From: Microbulbifer rhizosphaerae
GTDB lineage: Bacteria > Pseudomonadota > Gammaproteobacteria > Pseudomonadales > Cellvibrionaceae
Direction: 5' to 3'
DNA: 64,000 nucleotides
Assembly (NCBI RefSeq): GCF_014191725.1
Contig: NZ_JACHWZ010000002.1
Span: 124,001 to 188,000, forward strand
Part shown: piece after piece, positions 9,812-18,701 of the stretch
Layout: every line of letters starts with the position of its first letter
Position numbering within the stretch: the stretch's first letter is position 1
The notes under the pieces: model-generated
What the model saw: only the letters and a program-made list of their open reading frames with translations
What the model was told of the DNA's origin: nothing
Databases searched by the model: none
Position numbers and translations under genes: made by a program

Positions 9812-10717
9812 CTATTCCCGGCTCCCTGCCAATGAGTCGTAGACTATTCCGGTCCAGAGGTCCGGCTTCATAAAGCCCTGGCCGTACTGCTGGTCGAAAT
9901 CCTCGGTTGGCCGCGCGGCTATGACTTCTTCGCGGCTCTTGCCCTGCTGAATCAGCGCCAGGATCTTCCCGCGCAGGGTCACCATGGCATCGCGGTACTT
10001 TTGCAGACTGGCCTTGTCTGCCAGCGGGCCGTGGCCGGGGATAATTTTCGTCTGGTCGTCGGCCAGTTTCAGCACCCGCTCCGCACTGGCGACCACACCA
10101 TCGAAGGAGCCGCCGGAGGAGAGATCAATAAACGGATAAGTGCCGTTGAAAAAGGTATCGCCCATGTGGATGACGTTGGCCTTTTTGAAGTGCACGATGG
10201 AATCACCATCGGTATGCGCCGGGTCTACGTGCTGAACAATCACATCGTCGCCGTTCCAGTGGAAGGCGGCGGCGTCGGTGAATGTGATCACCGGCAGCGC
10301 CGCATCCGGCGAGGCGGATACCTCGCGGCCGAACGCCTTTATAAATTGTTTGGTGCTCATGCGCTTGCGCACATTTTCGTGGGCGACAATCAGCGCACCC
10401 GTCTCGCCCAGTGTCTCATTGCCGCCGGTGTGGTCGCCGTGCCAGTGGGTGTTAATTACAAAACGCAGCGGCTTGTCGGTGAGCCCCACCACCGCTTTCT
10501 GGATCTTTTCGGAGAGTGGCGCAAACTGGTCATCCACCATAAAGGCGCCGTCCTTCCCTGCGAACAGAGCGATATTCCCTCCGGCGCCCTGCAGCATATA
10601 CAGATTGTCAGCCACTTTTTTACTGCTGATCTCCACACCGGAAAAGTCATTCTGGGCCACCACATGGTCGGCCACAAAAAATAGAAATAAACCCAGAGTA
10701 GAAAGAATTCTGTTCAT
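9812..10717 (-). CDS. Periplasmic metallo-beta-lactamase-fold hydrolase
   Basis: 301 residues with an N-terminal signal sequence ending near VVAQ. The zinc-ligand signature HWHGDHTGGN sits near residue 112; further ligands are HVDPAHTDGD (near 185) and the late histidine in IIPGHGPLAD. The domain is complete. This subgroup contains lactamase-like and quinoprotein-associated hydrolases, so beta-lactam hydrolysis should not be assumed. Its start overlaps the stop of the upstream glycerophosphodiesterase by one base (TAATG), so they are one operon. Confidence 0.82.
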   Translation of the reverse strand: MNRILSTLGLFLFFVADHVVAQNDFSGVEISSKKVADNLYMLQGAGGNIALFAGKDGAFMVDDQFAPLSEKIQKAVVGLTDKPLRFVINTHWHGDHTGGNETLGETGALIVAHENVRKRMSTKQFIKAFGREVSASPDAALPVITFTDAAAFHWNGDDVIVQHVDPAHTDGDSIVHFKKANVIHMGDTFFNGTYPFIDLSSGGSFDGVVASAERVLKLADDQTKIIPGHGPLADKASLQKYRDAMVTLRGKILALIQQGKSREEVIAARPTEDFDQQYGQGFMKPDLWTGIVYDSLAGSRE

Positions 10718-11607
10718 TATCGTCCTCCTGAAGTTTCCCGCTCCCGCAATAGGGAGCGCAGTATGTCCGGCCTGTCGGTGACGATGCCATCCACTCCCAG
10801 GTCGATGTAGTGTTGCATGTCCGCGATGTCATTCACTGTCCACACCGACAGATGCAGGTTGCATTTGCGCGCAGCGTGTAGAAAGCGCGGCGAAAATACC
10901 CGGATTCCGTAATAACGCATGGGCAGCTGCATGGTCTGGTAGCGGAGACTCAGCAGCCGTTCCAGGTGCAATAGTTGCGCGGCATAGAACAGCAGTGCGT
11001 CGGCAACGGCGGCTCCTGTGGCGACCTCGGGACACAGGCGGCGGAAATCGCCGATCACCTTCTGGTGAAAGGAGGAAACGATTACCCGGTCCTGCCGCCC
11101 GAAACGCCGGATGCTGTCGCACAGTGCCCGCGCCGCCTTCACATCGTTGTTTTTCAGTTCGATAATCACCGGTATTTCCGGCAGCGCGGCGAACACCTCG
11201 TCGATGGTGGCGATGCGCAGGGGCTGCCGGCGGTACGGATAGTTTTCGCCGTCGCGGCTCCAGTTGTGGGCCACGTTCAATTCGCGCAGTTCCGCCAGCG
11301 TCATGTCCGCGACTGAGCCCCTGCCGTCGGTGGTGCGATCTACGCGGTTGTCGTGCATCAATACCAGATGGCCGTCGGCGGTGAGACTCAGATCCAGCTC
11401 CACCGCATCCACTCCCAGCTCGGTCATTTTCTGCAGATGCAGCAAGGTGTTGCCTGGATAGAGGCCGCCGCCGGCTTCATCGCCGTGGGCAATCACCAGG
11501 GGGCCGTCTTTGTGGGGCAAGTCGAGCAATGAGGAGGGCGCAGGCCGCGACCTAGCGTAGAGCCAGAGTACCAGCAGAATTACACAGAAAAGCGACAACC
11601 AGAACAT
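10717..11607 (-). CDS. Glycerophosphodiester phosphodiesterase family protein
   Basis: 296 residues with one N-terminal membrane helix (residues 1-14). It carries the GDPD barrel motifs: an IAHGDEAGG...PGNT segment, VELDLSLTADGHLVLMHD, and the C-terminal SVWTVNDIADM and GVDGIVTDRP. The usual AHRG near the first motif is AHGD here, a recognised kind of variant whose effect on activity is uncertain. It would release glycerol-3-phosphate from deacylated phospholipids. It leads a two-gene operon with the hydrolase downstream. Confidence 0.85.
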   Translation of the reverse strand: MFWLSLFCVILLVLWLYARSRPAPSSLLDLPHKDGPLVIAHGDEAGGGLYPGNTLLHLQKMTELGVDAVELDLSLTADGHLVLMHDNRVDRTTDGRGSVADMTLAELRELNVAHNWSRDGENYPYRRQPLRIATIDEVFAALPEIPVIIELKNNDVKAARALCDSIRRFGRQDRVIVSSFHQKVIGDFRRLCPEVATGAAVADALLFYAAQLLHLERLLSLRYQTMQLPMRYYGIRVFSPRFLHAARKCNLHLSVWTVNDIADMQHYIDLGVDGIVTDRPDILRSLLRERETSGGR

Positions 11608-11630
11608 CGATCACCAGTATTTACAGTTTT

Positions 11631-11659
11631 CTTGGGGGCGGCCGTTGGCCGCTCCCAAG
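11631..11659. terminator. GC-rich hairpin between the phosphodiesterase and VWA genes
   Basis: CTTGGG-GGCGGCC / GGCCGCTCCCAAG forms a strong stem flanked by TTTT and AAAA. It can act as a terminator-like structure for the leftward VWA operon. The GGCCGTTGGCC core is shared with the REP elements at 34465 and 48543. Confidence 0.5.
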
Positions 11660-11665
11660 AAAATT

Positions 11666-12304
11666 TCAGGGCAGGATTTTTTCCAGCCGCTCCAGGTCGT
11701 TGACCACCCGCCAGCTGCCGCCGCTCTGCTCCACCTTGCTCTGCCACTGCTCCAGGCGGCCCAGGTATTCGGTGGGGTCGACGTTGTCGCTGCTCAGCTT
11801 GGTGACATTCAGGGCCACCAGGTCGAAGCCGTTCAATTGCAGGGGAATATCCCGGTTGTAACCCTCCTTGATCTCCTCCTTGAGGTCGGAAAAGATCAGA
11901 ATGGTCTTGCGCCCGGGCTCCTTCTCATTCAGGTATTCCACCGCCTGCAACAGGCCGCCGGTGATATCGGTGTAGGCGGCGGGCTCGGTTTCCGCCACAA
12001 ACCGGTCGACAGCCTGCTGGAAGGCCCGCTTCTGTTTGTTGGTGACACTGGGGCGGTCGTCAAAGGTGACCTTGGCCTTGATGTTTTTCTCGCTGAAGCT
12101 GCCGGTGTTGATACTGGCCACGGCGAAGGTGTCGCCGGGATTCATTCTCGCCAGGGTGAAATTGATCACCTGCCGGGCCTTGTCCAATTCCCGGGTATAG
12201 GTACCGGAAGTGTCGATCAGCATGTACACGCCCTGGTTGCGCGCCACCGGCTCGCCGCAGGCGGCGAGCAGCAGGCAGCAGAGGACGCCTGTCAGTCTTT
12301 TCAT
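11666..12304 (-). CDS. von Willebrand factor A domain lipoprotein
   Basis: 212 residues. Lipoprotein signal MKRLTGVLCCLLLAAC, then a VWA domain with a MIDAS-like DTSGT (near residue 33), the TDITGG threonine (near 115) and the FSDLKEE aspartate (near 140). The MIDAS differs slightly from the consensus DxSxS. Its start overlaps the end of the upstream membrane protein gene (ATG at 12304 against a stop at 12301), so both are one operon. Function is unknown; it may sense or scaffold at the membrane. Confidence 0.72.
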   Translation of the reverse strand: MKRLTGVLCCLLLAACGEPVARNQGVYMLIDTSGTYTRELDKARQVINFTLARMNPGDTFAVASINTGSFSEKNIKAKVTFDDRPSVTNKQKRAFQQAVDRFVAETEPAAYTDITGGLLQAVEYLNEKEPGRKTILIFSDLKEEIKEGYNRDIPLQLNGFDLVALNVTKLSSDNVDPTEYLGRLEQWQSKVEQSGGSWRVVNDLERLEKILP

Positions 12305-13707
12305 TGTACTTTCTCCGCAGTTGCCGATTGGGCGGACTCCCGCCAGCTGAGGTATTTGCTCTCCAGCCACAGGGGGAAGAAAATCAGGATATCGTAGAGG
12401 CGCACCAACATGCCGCCAGCTCGCAGAGAGGCGGTGCCGGCGAGACGCAGTACAACCGACAGCAGGCGCAGCGCAAAGCCGACCAGTACACCGATCACCG
12501 TGCGCGCGGAGGCGATAAAGTTTTCCAGGGGAATCGCCACGAAGGTGAGCGCAAAAGGCAGGATAAAGCCCATACCCATCTGCGCCGCGGTGGTGATCCA
12601 GTAAACGCCGCTGGTGGCGGCAGCCACTTCCTCGCCCCGGAGCTGGGCGCTCACCGCCAGGTCCTCCTGCATCAGTATCTCGCGCATAAACGCCAGCCCC
12701 GCCTCCACGGTGGCGAGGAAGAACAACAGCACGAAGGCCGCCCACATCATGCGCATGCGCAACTTGTCGCTGAGCGCGCCGATCACCGGGAACAGCCGGG
12801 TGATACGCAGGCACTCCATGGCGAACAGGCCCATGGTGATCTCCACCAGAATGATCACCAGCGCGGAGATATCGGCCACCTTGAAATTGCCGATATAGCT
12901 GGTTCCGCCGACCATTTCGGTCATCGGCCGGGCGATCAGGTGGAAATTGATCAAGGCGCCGCCCACGGCAATGGCCAGCACAAAGGCGGAAATAAAGAAC
13001 TGGCTGAGGGAGGAGGAGGAGAGCATGCGCTGGGCGCGGTCACTGTCTCGCAGGATTTCCTCATAGTGTTCCATATGGCCGTCGAGCACCTTTGCGCGGC
13101 GGTTCACCGAATCGACACTCTTGTTGACCCGCCCCAGGGTGGAGAGGATGGATCGCCAGTGGGGCATCATGCGCCTGAGCAACTGGTGTCGCACCCTGGC
13201 GGACTCCCGGTAGGCTTCCAACGCCTTGGACTCCGCCTTGCGCATGGAGTGGTGGATGGTTTCCAGCACATCCCCCACCACCGGGTCCTGCTTGGCGGGA
13301 ATATCCGCGACCGCCTTGATCGCCTTGGACCAGTTGGTGGGCTCCGGCGGTACTTCGGCGCTGCGCACGTAGTCCTCATCGATGGCGGTAAGCTGTTCGC
13401 AGAGTTTGCGGTGCAGGGCCGGATACTGCGCCAGCTCCTTTTTCATGACGCTCTCGATGCGGTCGAACTCGCGCTCGATATGCCGCTCCGCCGCCTCGCG
13501 CCCCGCCGCCAGCAATACCTCCCGGTTGCGTTGCTGCAGGCGGTTTTCCGCGCCAGCCACCGCATTGGCCCCCAGGCGCAGAGACTGGTGAAAGAAGCGC
13601 GCCAGGGCCAGGATGCCCTGGTGCACCGGCTTGCGCGCCACAAACAACGCCACCAGCGCCAGCACAAACCACAGCCAGAGCGGCAGGCTATCCAGTAATC
13701 CGGTCAC
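12301..13707 (-). CDS. Polytopic membrane protein with long cytoplasmic coiled coil (unrecognised)
   Basis: About 468 residues from GTG 13707, preceded by a GGGGG ribosome site; an upstream in-frame ATG at 13872 gives 523 residues but starts in unrelated sequence. One N-terminal helix (LPLWLWFVLALVALFV) is followed by about 200 charged helical residues (RLQQRNREVLLAAGREAAER onward). At least five membrane segments follow, including AFVLAIAVGGALI, FVLLFFLATVEAGL and FILPFALTFVAI. I do not recognise the family. It is translationally coupled to the VWA lipoprotein, so a membrane complex is likely. Confidence 0.7.
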   Translation of the reverse strand: MTGLLDSLPLWLWFVLALVALFVARKPVHQGILALARFFHQSLRLGANAVAGAENRLQQRNREVLLAAGREAAERHIEREFDRIESVMKKELAQYPALHRKLCEQLTAIDEDYVRSAEVPPEPTNWSKAIKAVADIPAKQDPVVGDVLETIHHSMRKAESKALEAYRESARVRHQLLRRMMPHWRSILSTLGRVNKSVDSVNRRAKVLDGHMEHYEEILRDSDRAQRMLSSSSLSQFFISAFVLAIAVGGALINFHLIARPMTEMVGGTSYIGNFKVADISALVIILVEITMGLFAMECLRITRLFPVIGALSDKLRMRMMWAAFVLLFFLATVEAGLAFMREILMQEDLAVSAQLRGEEVAAATSGVYWITTAAQMGMGFILPFALTFVAIPLENFIASARTVIGVLVGFALRLLSVVLRLAGTASLRAGGMLVRLYDILIFFPLWLESKYLSWRESAQSATAEKVQ

Positions 13708-14160
13708 GATATTGCCCCCTAGAGATCTGATTGGTTTTGTTATCGATGCCCATCCTAACAGCAGTTGGCGAGCGGTACATTCACCCTTCTGTCGGGGATT
13801 TGCCAAGCCGAAGAGAAGAGCTTGAGACAAACCGCCCCGAATACACCATAAAAATACAAAAATCAAAGACAAAATTCACAAAATCCAGAAATATTCAAAA
13901 TTTTACTTCAAGGTTTCGTTCTTCTATAGCAAAGAATCCCACCGCAACGCAGACCAATGCAGCCGAAACACGCTACCTTGATCCCCGGCCAATCAAACAG
14001 AAAAACACCAATCCCCGACGCAGATGGAAAACCGCCAGTAACAGCAAAGAAAGACTGCCATATTGGCCGATCACGCTCCGGGTACACTCGCCTAGGCCTC
14101 TCCAGGAGATCCGACCGCCAGAGACCGCCGGCTCCAATAGCGGAAAGGCCAAAATTGCCG
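13708..14160. other. Gene-free stretch, AT-rich in the middle
   Basis: Roughly 450 bp without a convincing gene. Bases 13840-13930 are strongly AT-rich and may hold the promoter of the leftward membrane protein operon. Open frames on the plus strand here (for example 13731-14177) have basic, low-complexity translations and no ribosome sites. I see no recognisable RNA. Confidence 0.5.
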
Positions 14161-14283
14161 CTACTTCACTACAGTAACCGAAATCGGGCGTGTGGAGGTT
14201 TCCCCCTTGTTGTCGGTAACCGCAAACTCGAATATCAGTTGCGCCTTTTTAAGCTCCTTTAATTTTGGAGCAATAAAAGACAT
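14161..14283 (-). pseudogene. C-terminal remnant of an Ig/PKD-like beta-sandwich protein
   Basis: The 40-residue reading ends in LIFEFAVTDNKGETSTRPISVTV, the last strands of a PKD/REJ/cadherin-like domain (compare the common pattern LTVTDNxGxxSxxxVxVTV). Nothing upstream supplies the rest of such a surface protein, so this looks like the tail of a deleted extracellular protein gene. Confidence 0.55.
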
Positions 14284-14297
14284 AACCGCCTCACAGC

Positions 14298-14460
14298 TCA
14301 AAGCTGATAGCAGTTGGCGATACCATAGTAGTTAATCCAGCCGCGTATAAACTGGCTGGTTTTGAAAAGCTGGTACTTCATCGAGACACCCCAGTTTCTG
14401 TTCGTTAGCTGCCGAATCCGTTGTTTGAACTTCAACAACGTTGTCGGATGCCAACTGAGG
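14298..14460 (-). pseudogene. Group II intron reverse transcriptase/maturase C-terminal remnant
   Basis: The reading frame from about 14460 to 14298 contains LLKFKQRIRQLTNRNWGVSM and FIRGWINYYGIANCY, which match the maturase X-domain end of group II intron-encoded proteins (typical patterns KxRIRELTxRxxG and LRGWxxYFGIA). The polymerase domain is absent, and I do not see a domain V hairpin following. It is therefore a decayed fragment wedged between the LysR gene and the PKD-like tail. Confidence 0.72.
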
Positions 14461-14467
14461 TCTTTGG

Positions 14468-15376
14468 CTAATCCAGATCGTTGGCGGCGGTTTGAATCTT
14501 TTCCCGCACCCAGCGGTGCAGGGGATCGCTCTCCAGTGCCCGGTGCCACTGCAGATGTTCGCGCATTGCCGGCAACTTGACCGGTGTGGGCAGTAGGCGG
14601 ATGGGAAGGTATTGGGCGTAATACCGGGCCAACCGCTCGTGCATGGTGGCGATGCGCTGGGTACCCACCACCAGTTGCGGCAGGGTATTGAAGTCGCTGG
14701 TGATGACTTCGATGCGCCGCGTGATGTTATATTGTTTGATAAACCAGTCTTCAATACTCAACTTCCGGCTGCTGCCAAAGCCCACGGTCACGTGGCCCAT
14801 CTCCATATATTGCTCGAAGGTAATCTGCTCGTCGACCAACGTATTGTCCCGCCAGACCACGCAAACATGGTTTTCGATGAACAGCAGTTCCGAAGGGTGG
14901 CCTTCCACGGTAAAGCGTTCTGGAACGATCAGGAAATCCGCTTCGCCGCGCTCCAGCAGGTTCTCGGGCTGGTGGAAGGCGCTGAGTATCTCGAAGGTCA
15001 GGTGGGGGGCTTCCCGCTGTATGGTCCGCAACACGCCGCTGAGCAGCACCGTGATGGCGAAATCGGCACTGACGATGCGAAAATGGCGTTTGCTGGTCAA
15101 CGGGTCGAAAGCTCGCTTGGTAATGATGCTGGAGCGGATTTTCAGCATGACCTCGCGGACCGGTTCCCTCAACTCCTCTGCGTACGGCGTGGGCTGCATT
15201 TTTCGGCCTACCTGCACCAGCAGTTCGTCGTCGAAAAAAGTCCGCAAGCGCCGCAAGACACCGCTGGTGGCGGATTGCGTCATATTCAAGCGGTCGGCGG
15301 CCCGGGTGATATTGCACTCTTCCAACAGTACATCCAGGGCCACCAGCAGGTTCAGATCGAGGTGTTCAAAGCGCAT
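14468..15376 (-). CDS. LysR-type regulator of the NodD/NahR subgroup
   Basis: 302 residues from ATG 15376 (MRFEHLDLNLLVALDVLLEE). Helix-turn-helix near residues 18-60 (NITRAADRLNMTQSATSGVL), then the effector domain. NodD-like features include VGRKMQPTPYAEEL, the segment EQYMEMGHVTVGFG and RIATMHERL. NodD proteins answer to flavonoids; related NahR and LinR answer to salicylate and chloroaromatics. It is divergent from the catabolic genes, with an ATC-N9-GAT palindrome between them, so it probably controls them. An upstream in-frame ATG at 15433 is less likely. Confidence 0.87.
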   Translation of the reverse strand: MRFEHLDLNLLVALDVLLEECNITRAADRLNMTQSATSGVLRRLRTFFDDELLVQVGRKMQPTPYAEELREPVREVMLKIRSSIITKRAFDPLTSKRHFRIVSADFAITVLLSGVLRTIQREAPHLTFEILSAFHQPENLLERGEADFLIVPERFTVEGHPSELLFIENHVCVVWRDNTLVDEQITFEQYMEMGHVTVGFGSSRKLSIEDWFIKQYNITRRIEVITSDFNTLPQLVVGTQRIATMHERLARYYAQYLPIRLLPTPVKLPAMREHLQWHRALESDPLHRWVREKIQTAANDLD

Positions 15377-15493
15377 AGCGGGGCATCTCTCCCAGTGGGC
15401 GGAACGGTGACAAGCCGGCCGCCGAATTATCATTTTTGGCGATACCTTCCCTTTACCTATAAATCTGTCAACTAATGGCCTCGCCCATGGCTA

Positions 15494-15516
15494 ATGTATC
15501 GCGATTGTAGATACAT
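15494..15516. promoter_or_regulatory. LysR operator, nod-box-like ATC-N9-GAT palindrome
   Basis: ATGTATC-N9-GATACAT, a perfect 7-bp-arm dyad, lies between the divergent LysR and hydrolase genes. It contains the ATC-N9-GAT core known for NodD sites and a T-N11-A LysR motif. A TATAAG -10-like element follows at about 15525. The same palindrome recurs at 24336-24358 in front of the TonB receptor. Confidence 0.75.
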
Positions 15517-15647
15517 ATCATCGTTATAAGTGATTTTTGAACAGGGTGTTTTCGACGTAGCCTGTTTCGCACTGTCGGAGAGTGCCGGCTGTAACAACAT
15601 CCGCCGCTTGCCGGCGGCGGCCTGCAAGGCAGGAAAGGTTCCCGATA

Positions 15648-16649
15648 ATGAAACTAGCCACCCTGAAAAACCCGACGCTGGATGGCCGCCTGGTCCTGGT
15701 GTCGAACGACCTGACACTGGCCGCGGAGGTGTCTCACCTGGCGCCCACCCTGCAGTACGCCATCGAGCACTGGCCGAGCCTCGAGCCGGCCCTGCGGGAA
15801 GTCGATCGGGCGCTCAACCAAGGTTTGATGGATACGGGTTCGCTGGATACTGCGTTGCCCTTTGCTCCCTCGGCGGCGGCAGCGCCCCTGCCGCGCACCT
15901 GGCAGTGGCTGGATGGCTCCTGTTTCCTGAGCCACGGTGCGCTGATGCAGCAGGCGTTTCAGCTGCAGCCGATTGAAGGTATGGACCGGATTCCCTTGAT
16001 CTACCAGGGCGCGGGGGACGATTTTCTGGGTCCCTGTGAAGACATCGTGCTGCCCAGCGAGGAACACGGCATCGACTTCGAAGGTGAGTTCGGCGTGATT
16101 GTCGATGAAGTGCCCATGGGCACACCGGCCGATCAAGCCCTCGACCACGTGCGCCTGATCACCCTGCTGAACGATGTCAGCCTTCGCGCTCTGGGGCCCC
16201 GCGAGATGAAAACCGGTTTTGGCTTCGTACAGGCCAAGCCGTCGACCAGCTTTGCCGCGGTCGCCGTCACGCCCGATGAGCTGGGCGATGCCTGGCGAGA
16301 CGGCCGCATTCACCTGCCGCTGAATGTGAGCTGGAACGGGGAGTGGTTTGGCCATCCCCATGGCGGCGCCATGCACTTTGGTTTTCATGAACTGATCGCC
16401 CACGCCGCCCTGACCCGCCGCCTGAGCGCCGGCACGGTGATCGGTTCCGGCACGGTTTCCAATCACGACCGCAGTGTCGGCTCAGCCTGTATCTCCGAAC
16501 GGCGCGCCATCGAGATGATCGAGTTTGGGGAGATTCGCACCGGCTTTATGCGCTTTGGTGATCGTGTACGCATCACGGCCACGCTACCCGACGGGAGCGA
16601 GTTATTTGGCGCCATCGATCAACGGGTGGTGGCCCCGTCGGCGGAATAA
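15648..16649 (+). CDS. Fumarylacetoacetate hydrolase family protein
   Basis: 333 residues from ATG 15648; the earlier in-frame start at 15582 is in the leader. The C-terminal FAH fold shows the metal-binding acid pattern (GIDFEGEFGVIVDE near residues 140-153) and the IGSGTVSNHDRSVGSACISE segment near 265-285. The family hydrolyses C-C bonds in acylpyruvates or isomerises/decarboxylates ring-cleavage products. As first gene of the rightward run, it probably acts late in the aromatic pathway. Its first 120 bp are repeated in degenerate form at about 24490-24602. Confidence 0.85.
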   Translation: MKLATLKNPTLDGRLVLVSNDLTLAAEVSHLAPTLQYAIEHWPSLEPALREVDRALNQGLMDTGSLDTALPFAPSAAAAPLPRTWQWLDGSCFLSHGALMQQAFQLQPIEGMDRIPLIYQGAGDDFLGPCEDIVLPSEEHGIDFEGEFGVIVDEVPMGTPADQALDHVRLITLLNDVSLRALGPREMKTGFGFVQAKPSTSFAAVAVTPDELGDAWRDGRIHLPLNVSWNGEWFGHPHGGAMHFGFHELIAHAALTRRLSAGTVIGSGTVSNHDRSVGSACISERRAIEMIEFGEIRTGFMRFGDRVRITATLPDGSELFGAIDQRVVAPSAE

Positions 16650-16695
16650 CGCTGGCCGCTAACGACGTGGCTGACAGGACAAAAGAGAACATCTT

Positions 16696-17496
16696 ATGAG
16701 TCTGAACAAACGCAAGCTGGTTGATCTCTCGGTAACCCTGGACAACAACCCGCACACCGATCCACCCCCCCTGTTGCCGCAAATTGACTATGTCGATCAC
16801 CAGCAGGGCTGGCCGGAATTGGCCGCCATGTTTCCGGGCCTGAAGCTGGAGGATCTGCCCGGCGAGGAGGCCTGGGCCGCCGAGCGCCTGCAGATCACCA
16901 CGCACAGCGGCACCCATATGGATGCCCCCTGGCACTATGCATCCATCACCGATGCATCCACCACCGATGGCGGCAAGCCGGCCTACGGCATCGATGAGCT
17001 GCCCTTGGAGTGGTGCCTGCAGCCGGGGGTGAAGCTCGACTTTCGTCACCTGCCCGACGGCCATGTGGTAACCGCCGTGGAAGTGGAAGCTGAACTGGCG
17101 CGTATCGATCATGAGCTGCGAGCGCTCGACATCGTTCTGGTCAATACCCGCGCCGGCGCCATCTTCGGGGAGCCCGGTTATTTGAGCGCCGGTGTTGGCA
17201 TGGGGCGGGAAGCGACTCTGTACCTGCTGGAGCGCGGCGTGCGCGTAGTAGGCACCGATGCCTGGAGTTGGGATGCGCCTTTCGCCTTCACCCGGGAGCG
17301 CTTCGCGGAAAGCGGCGACGCCTCGATTATCTGGGAGGGTCACAAGGCCGGTCGCGATATCGGATACGGCCAGATGGAAAAGCTGGCCAACCTGGAAAGC
17401 CTGCCGGATCACGGTTTCCTGGTGTCGTGTTTCCCCTACAAGATCAAACACGCCTCCGCCGGTTTTGTGCGCGCGGTTGCGATTATTGAAGGCTAA
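16696..17496 (+). CDS. Metal-dependent cyclase/kynurenine-formamidase-like hydrolase
   Basis: 266 residues with the cyclase-family signature HSGTHMDAPWHY near residues 72-83, whose histidines and aspartate bind metal, and a late DAWSWD/FTRERF segment. The family includes kynurenine formamidase, isatin hydrolase and uncharacterised lactonase-like enzymes. It lies 46 bp after the FAH gene, in the same run. A hydrolytic or lactonising step on a ring-cleavage intermediate is the likely role, though the substrate is not determinable. Confidence 0.83.
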   Translation: MSLNKRKLVDLSVTLDNNPHTDPPPLLPQIDYVDHQQGWPELAAMFPGLKLEDLPGEEAWAAERLQITTHSGTHMDAPWHYASITDASTTDGGKPAYGIDELPLEWCLQPGVKLDFRHLPDGHVVTAVEVEAELARIDHELRALDIVLVNTRAGAIFGEPGYLSAGVGMGREATLYLLERGVRVVGTDAWSWDAPFAFTRERFAESGDASIIWEGHKAGRDIGYGQMEKLANLESLPDHGFLVSCFPYKIKHASAGFVRAVAIIEG

Positions 17497-17516
17497 TGAC
17501 TGATTGAGGAATCCTT

Positions 17517-18677
17517 ATGTTCAAGTACTTCCCGACAAACTATGTCTGGAACCTGTCGGTCGGCCTGGCCATCGAAATGGGCGCCCGCATGGGCGAAATC
17601 GAAGCGATGTGCGCTCCGTTGCAGGACGCGGCAAAACAGCCCGATGCCGAAGGTACCCAGGCATTTCGCGACACCTGGTCCAGGATGGCAAACAAACTGT
17701 GCGGCCTGGCCGAGGAAGACGAAGCCCGCGGCCGCCAGCTATCCGCGGGTGAGAAATACACCCGCGCCAGCAGCTACCTGCTGACCTGTGAGCGCCTGCA
17801 GGCCCACGACGCACCCAATCGGCTGGAACTGTACAAGGAATCCCTGGCGCTGTTCCAGAAAGGCGTGACCCTGTCCGACGAATCCTGTGAGCGGGTGGAA
17901 ATTCCCTATGAGGGCAAACACCTGTCGGCGCTTTATGTCCCGGCGCAAGGGGTAGAGGGGCCGGCACCGCTGCTGGTGCAGGTGAACGGCCTGGATTCCA
18001 CCAAGGAGCTGGGATATCACGTCGGCATGCCGAAATGGCTGGCCAAACGCGGGGTGGCCTCCCTGGTCCTGGACCAGCCCGGCACCGGCGAGGCCCTGCG
18101 CCTGCAGGGCTTCACCGCCCGCTACGACAGCGAGCACTGGGCCAGCCGCGTGGTGGACTGGCTGGAAAGCCGCGACGATGTGGACAGCAAGCGCATCGGC
18201 ATGGAAGGCGTGTCGCTGGGTGGCTACTACTGCCCCCGCGCCGTGGCCTTCGAGCCGCGCTTTGCCTGCGGGGTGGTCCTTGGTGCCAATCACGACTGGC
18301 GCGATGTGCAAAAGCGCCGCCTGGAGAAAGAGGGCGACTTTCCGGTTCCGCACTACTGGAGCCACGTCTGCTGGGTGTGGGGCGCCCGGGATATCGATGA
18401 GTTCATGGAGATTGCCGAGAACGTCCATCTCGACGGGGTGGTCGAGAAGATCAAGGTGCCCTTCCTGGTCACCCACGGTGAGAAAGACAGCCAAATTCCC
18501 CTGAAATGGGCGCAGCGCACCTACGACCAATTGATCAACAGCCCGACCCGTGAGCTGAAAATCTTCACCGAGCGCGAAGGTGGGGTGCAGCACGCCGCCT
18601 TTGATAACGCCATTAACCCCGGGCACTACATTGCCGACTGGGTCGCCGAAACCCTGGGCGGACGCACGGCCAACTGA
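17517..18677 (+). CDS. Alpha/beta hydrolase (FrsA / pseudooxynicotine-hydrolase-like)
   Basis: 386 residues. An N-terminal helical domain of about 130 residues precedes the alpha/beta hydrolase core, with nucleophile elbow GVSLGG near residue 227, a catalytic acid in THGEKDSQIP near 320 and a histidine in GGVQHAAF near 360. This architecture matches C-C bond hydrolases such as 2,6-dihydroxypseudooxynicotine hydrolase and the FrsA/DUF1100 group. It is a good candidate for cleaving a side chain or the product of meta ring cleavage. Ribosome site TGAGGAA; 20 bp after the cyclase gene. Confidence 0.83.
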   Translation: MFKYFPTNYVWNLSVGLAIEMGARMGEIEAMCAPLQDAAKQPDAEGTQAFRDTWSRMANKLCGLAEEDEARGRQLSAGEKYTRASSYLLTCERLQAHDAPNRLELYKESLALFQKGVTLSDESCERVEIPYEGKHLSALYVPAQGVEGPAPLLVQVNGLDSTKELGYHVGMPKWLAKRGVASLVLDQPGTGEALRLQGFTARYDSEHWASRVVDWLESRDDVDSKRIGMEGVSLGGYYCPRAVAFEPRFACGVVLGANHDWRDVQKRRLEKEGDFPVPHYWSHVCWVWGARDIDEFMEIAENVHLDGVVEKIKVPFLVTHGEKDSQIPLKWAQRTYDQLINSPTRELKIFTEREGGVQHAAFDNAINPGHYIADWVAETLGGRTAN

Positions 18678-18701
18678 ATCAGTAAAATAAGAGGAAACAA
18701 C

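Noticed and set aside
9812-10717. Reading the first metallo-hydrolase as a beta-lactamase
   Set aside because: The HxHxDH signature is shared by the whole superfamily, and nothing visible points to beta-lactam activity.
13731-14262. Plus-strand open frames in the AT-rich gap
   Set aside because: Basic low-complexity translations, no ribosome sites, and they overlap the PKD-like remnant read from the other strand.
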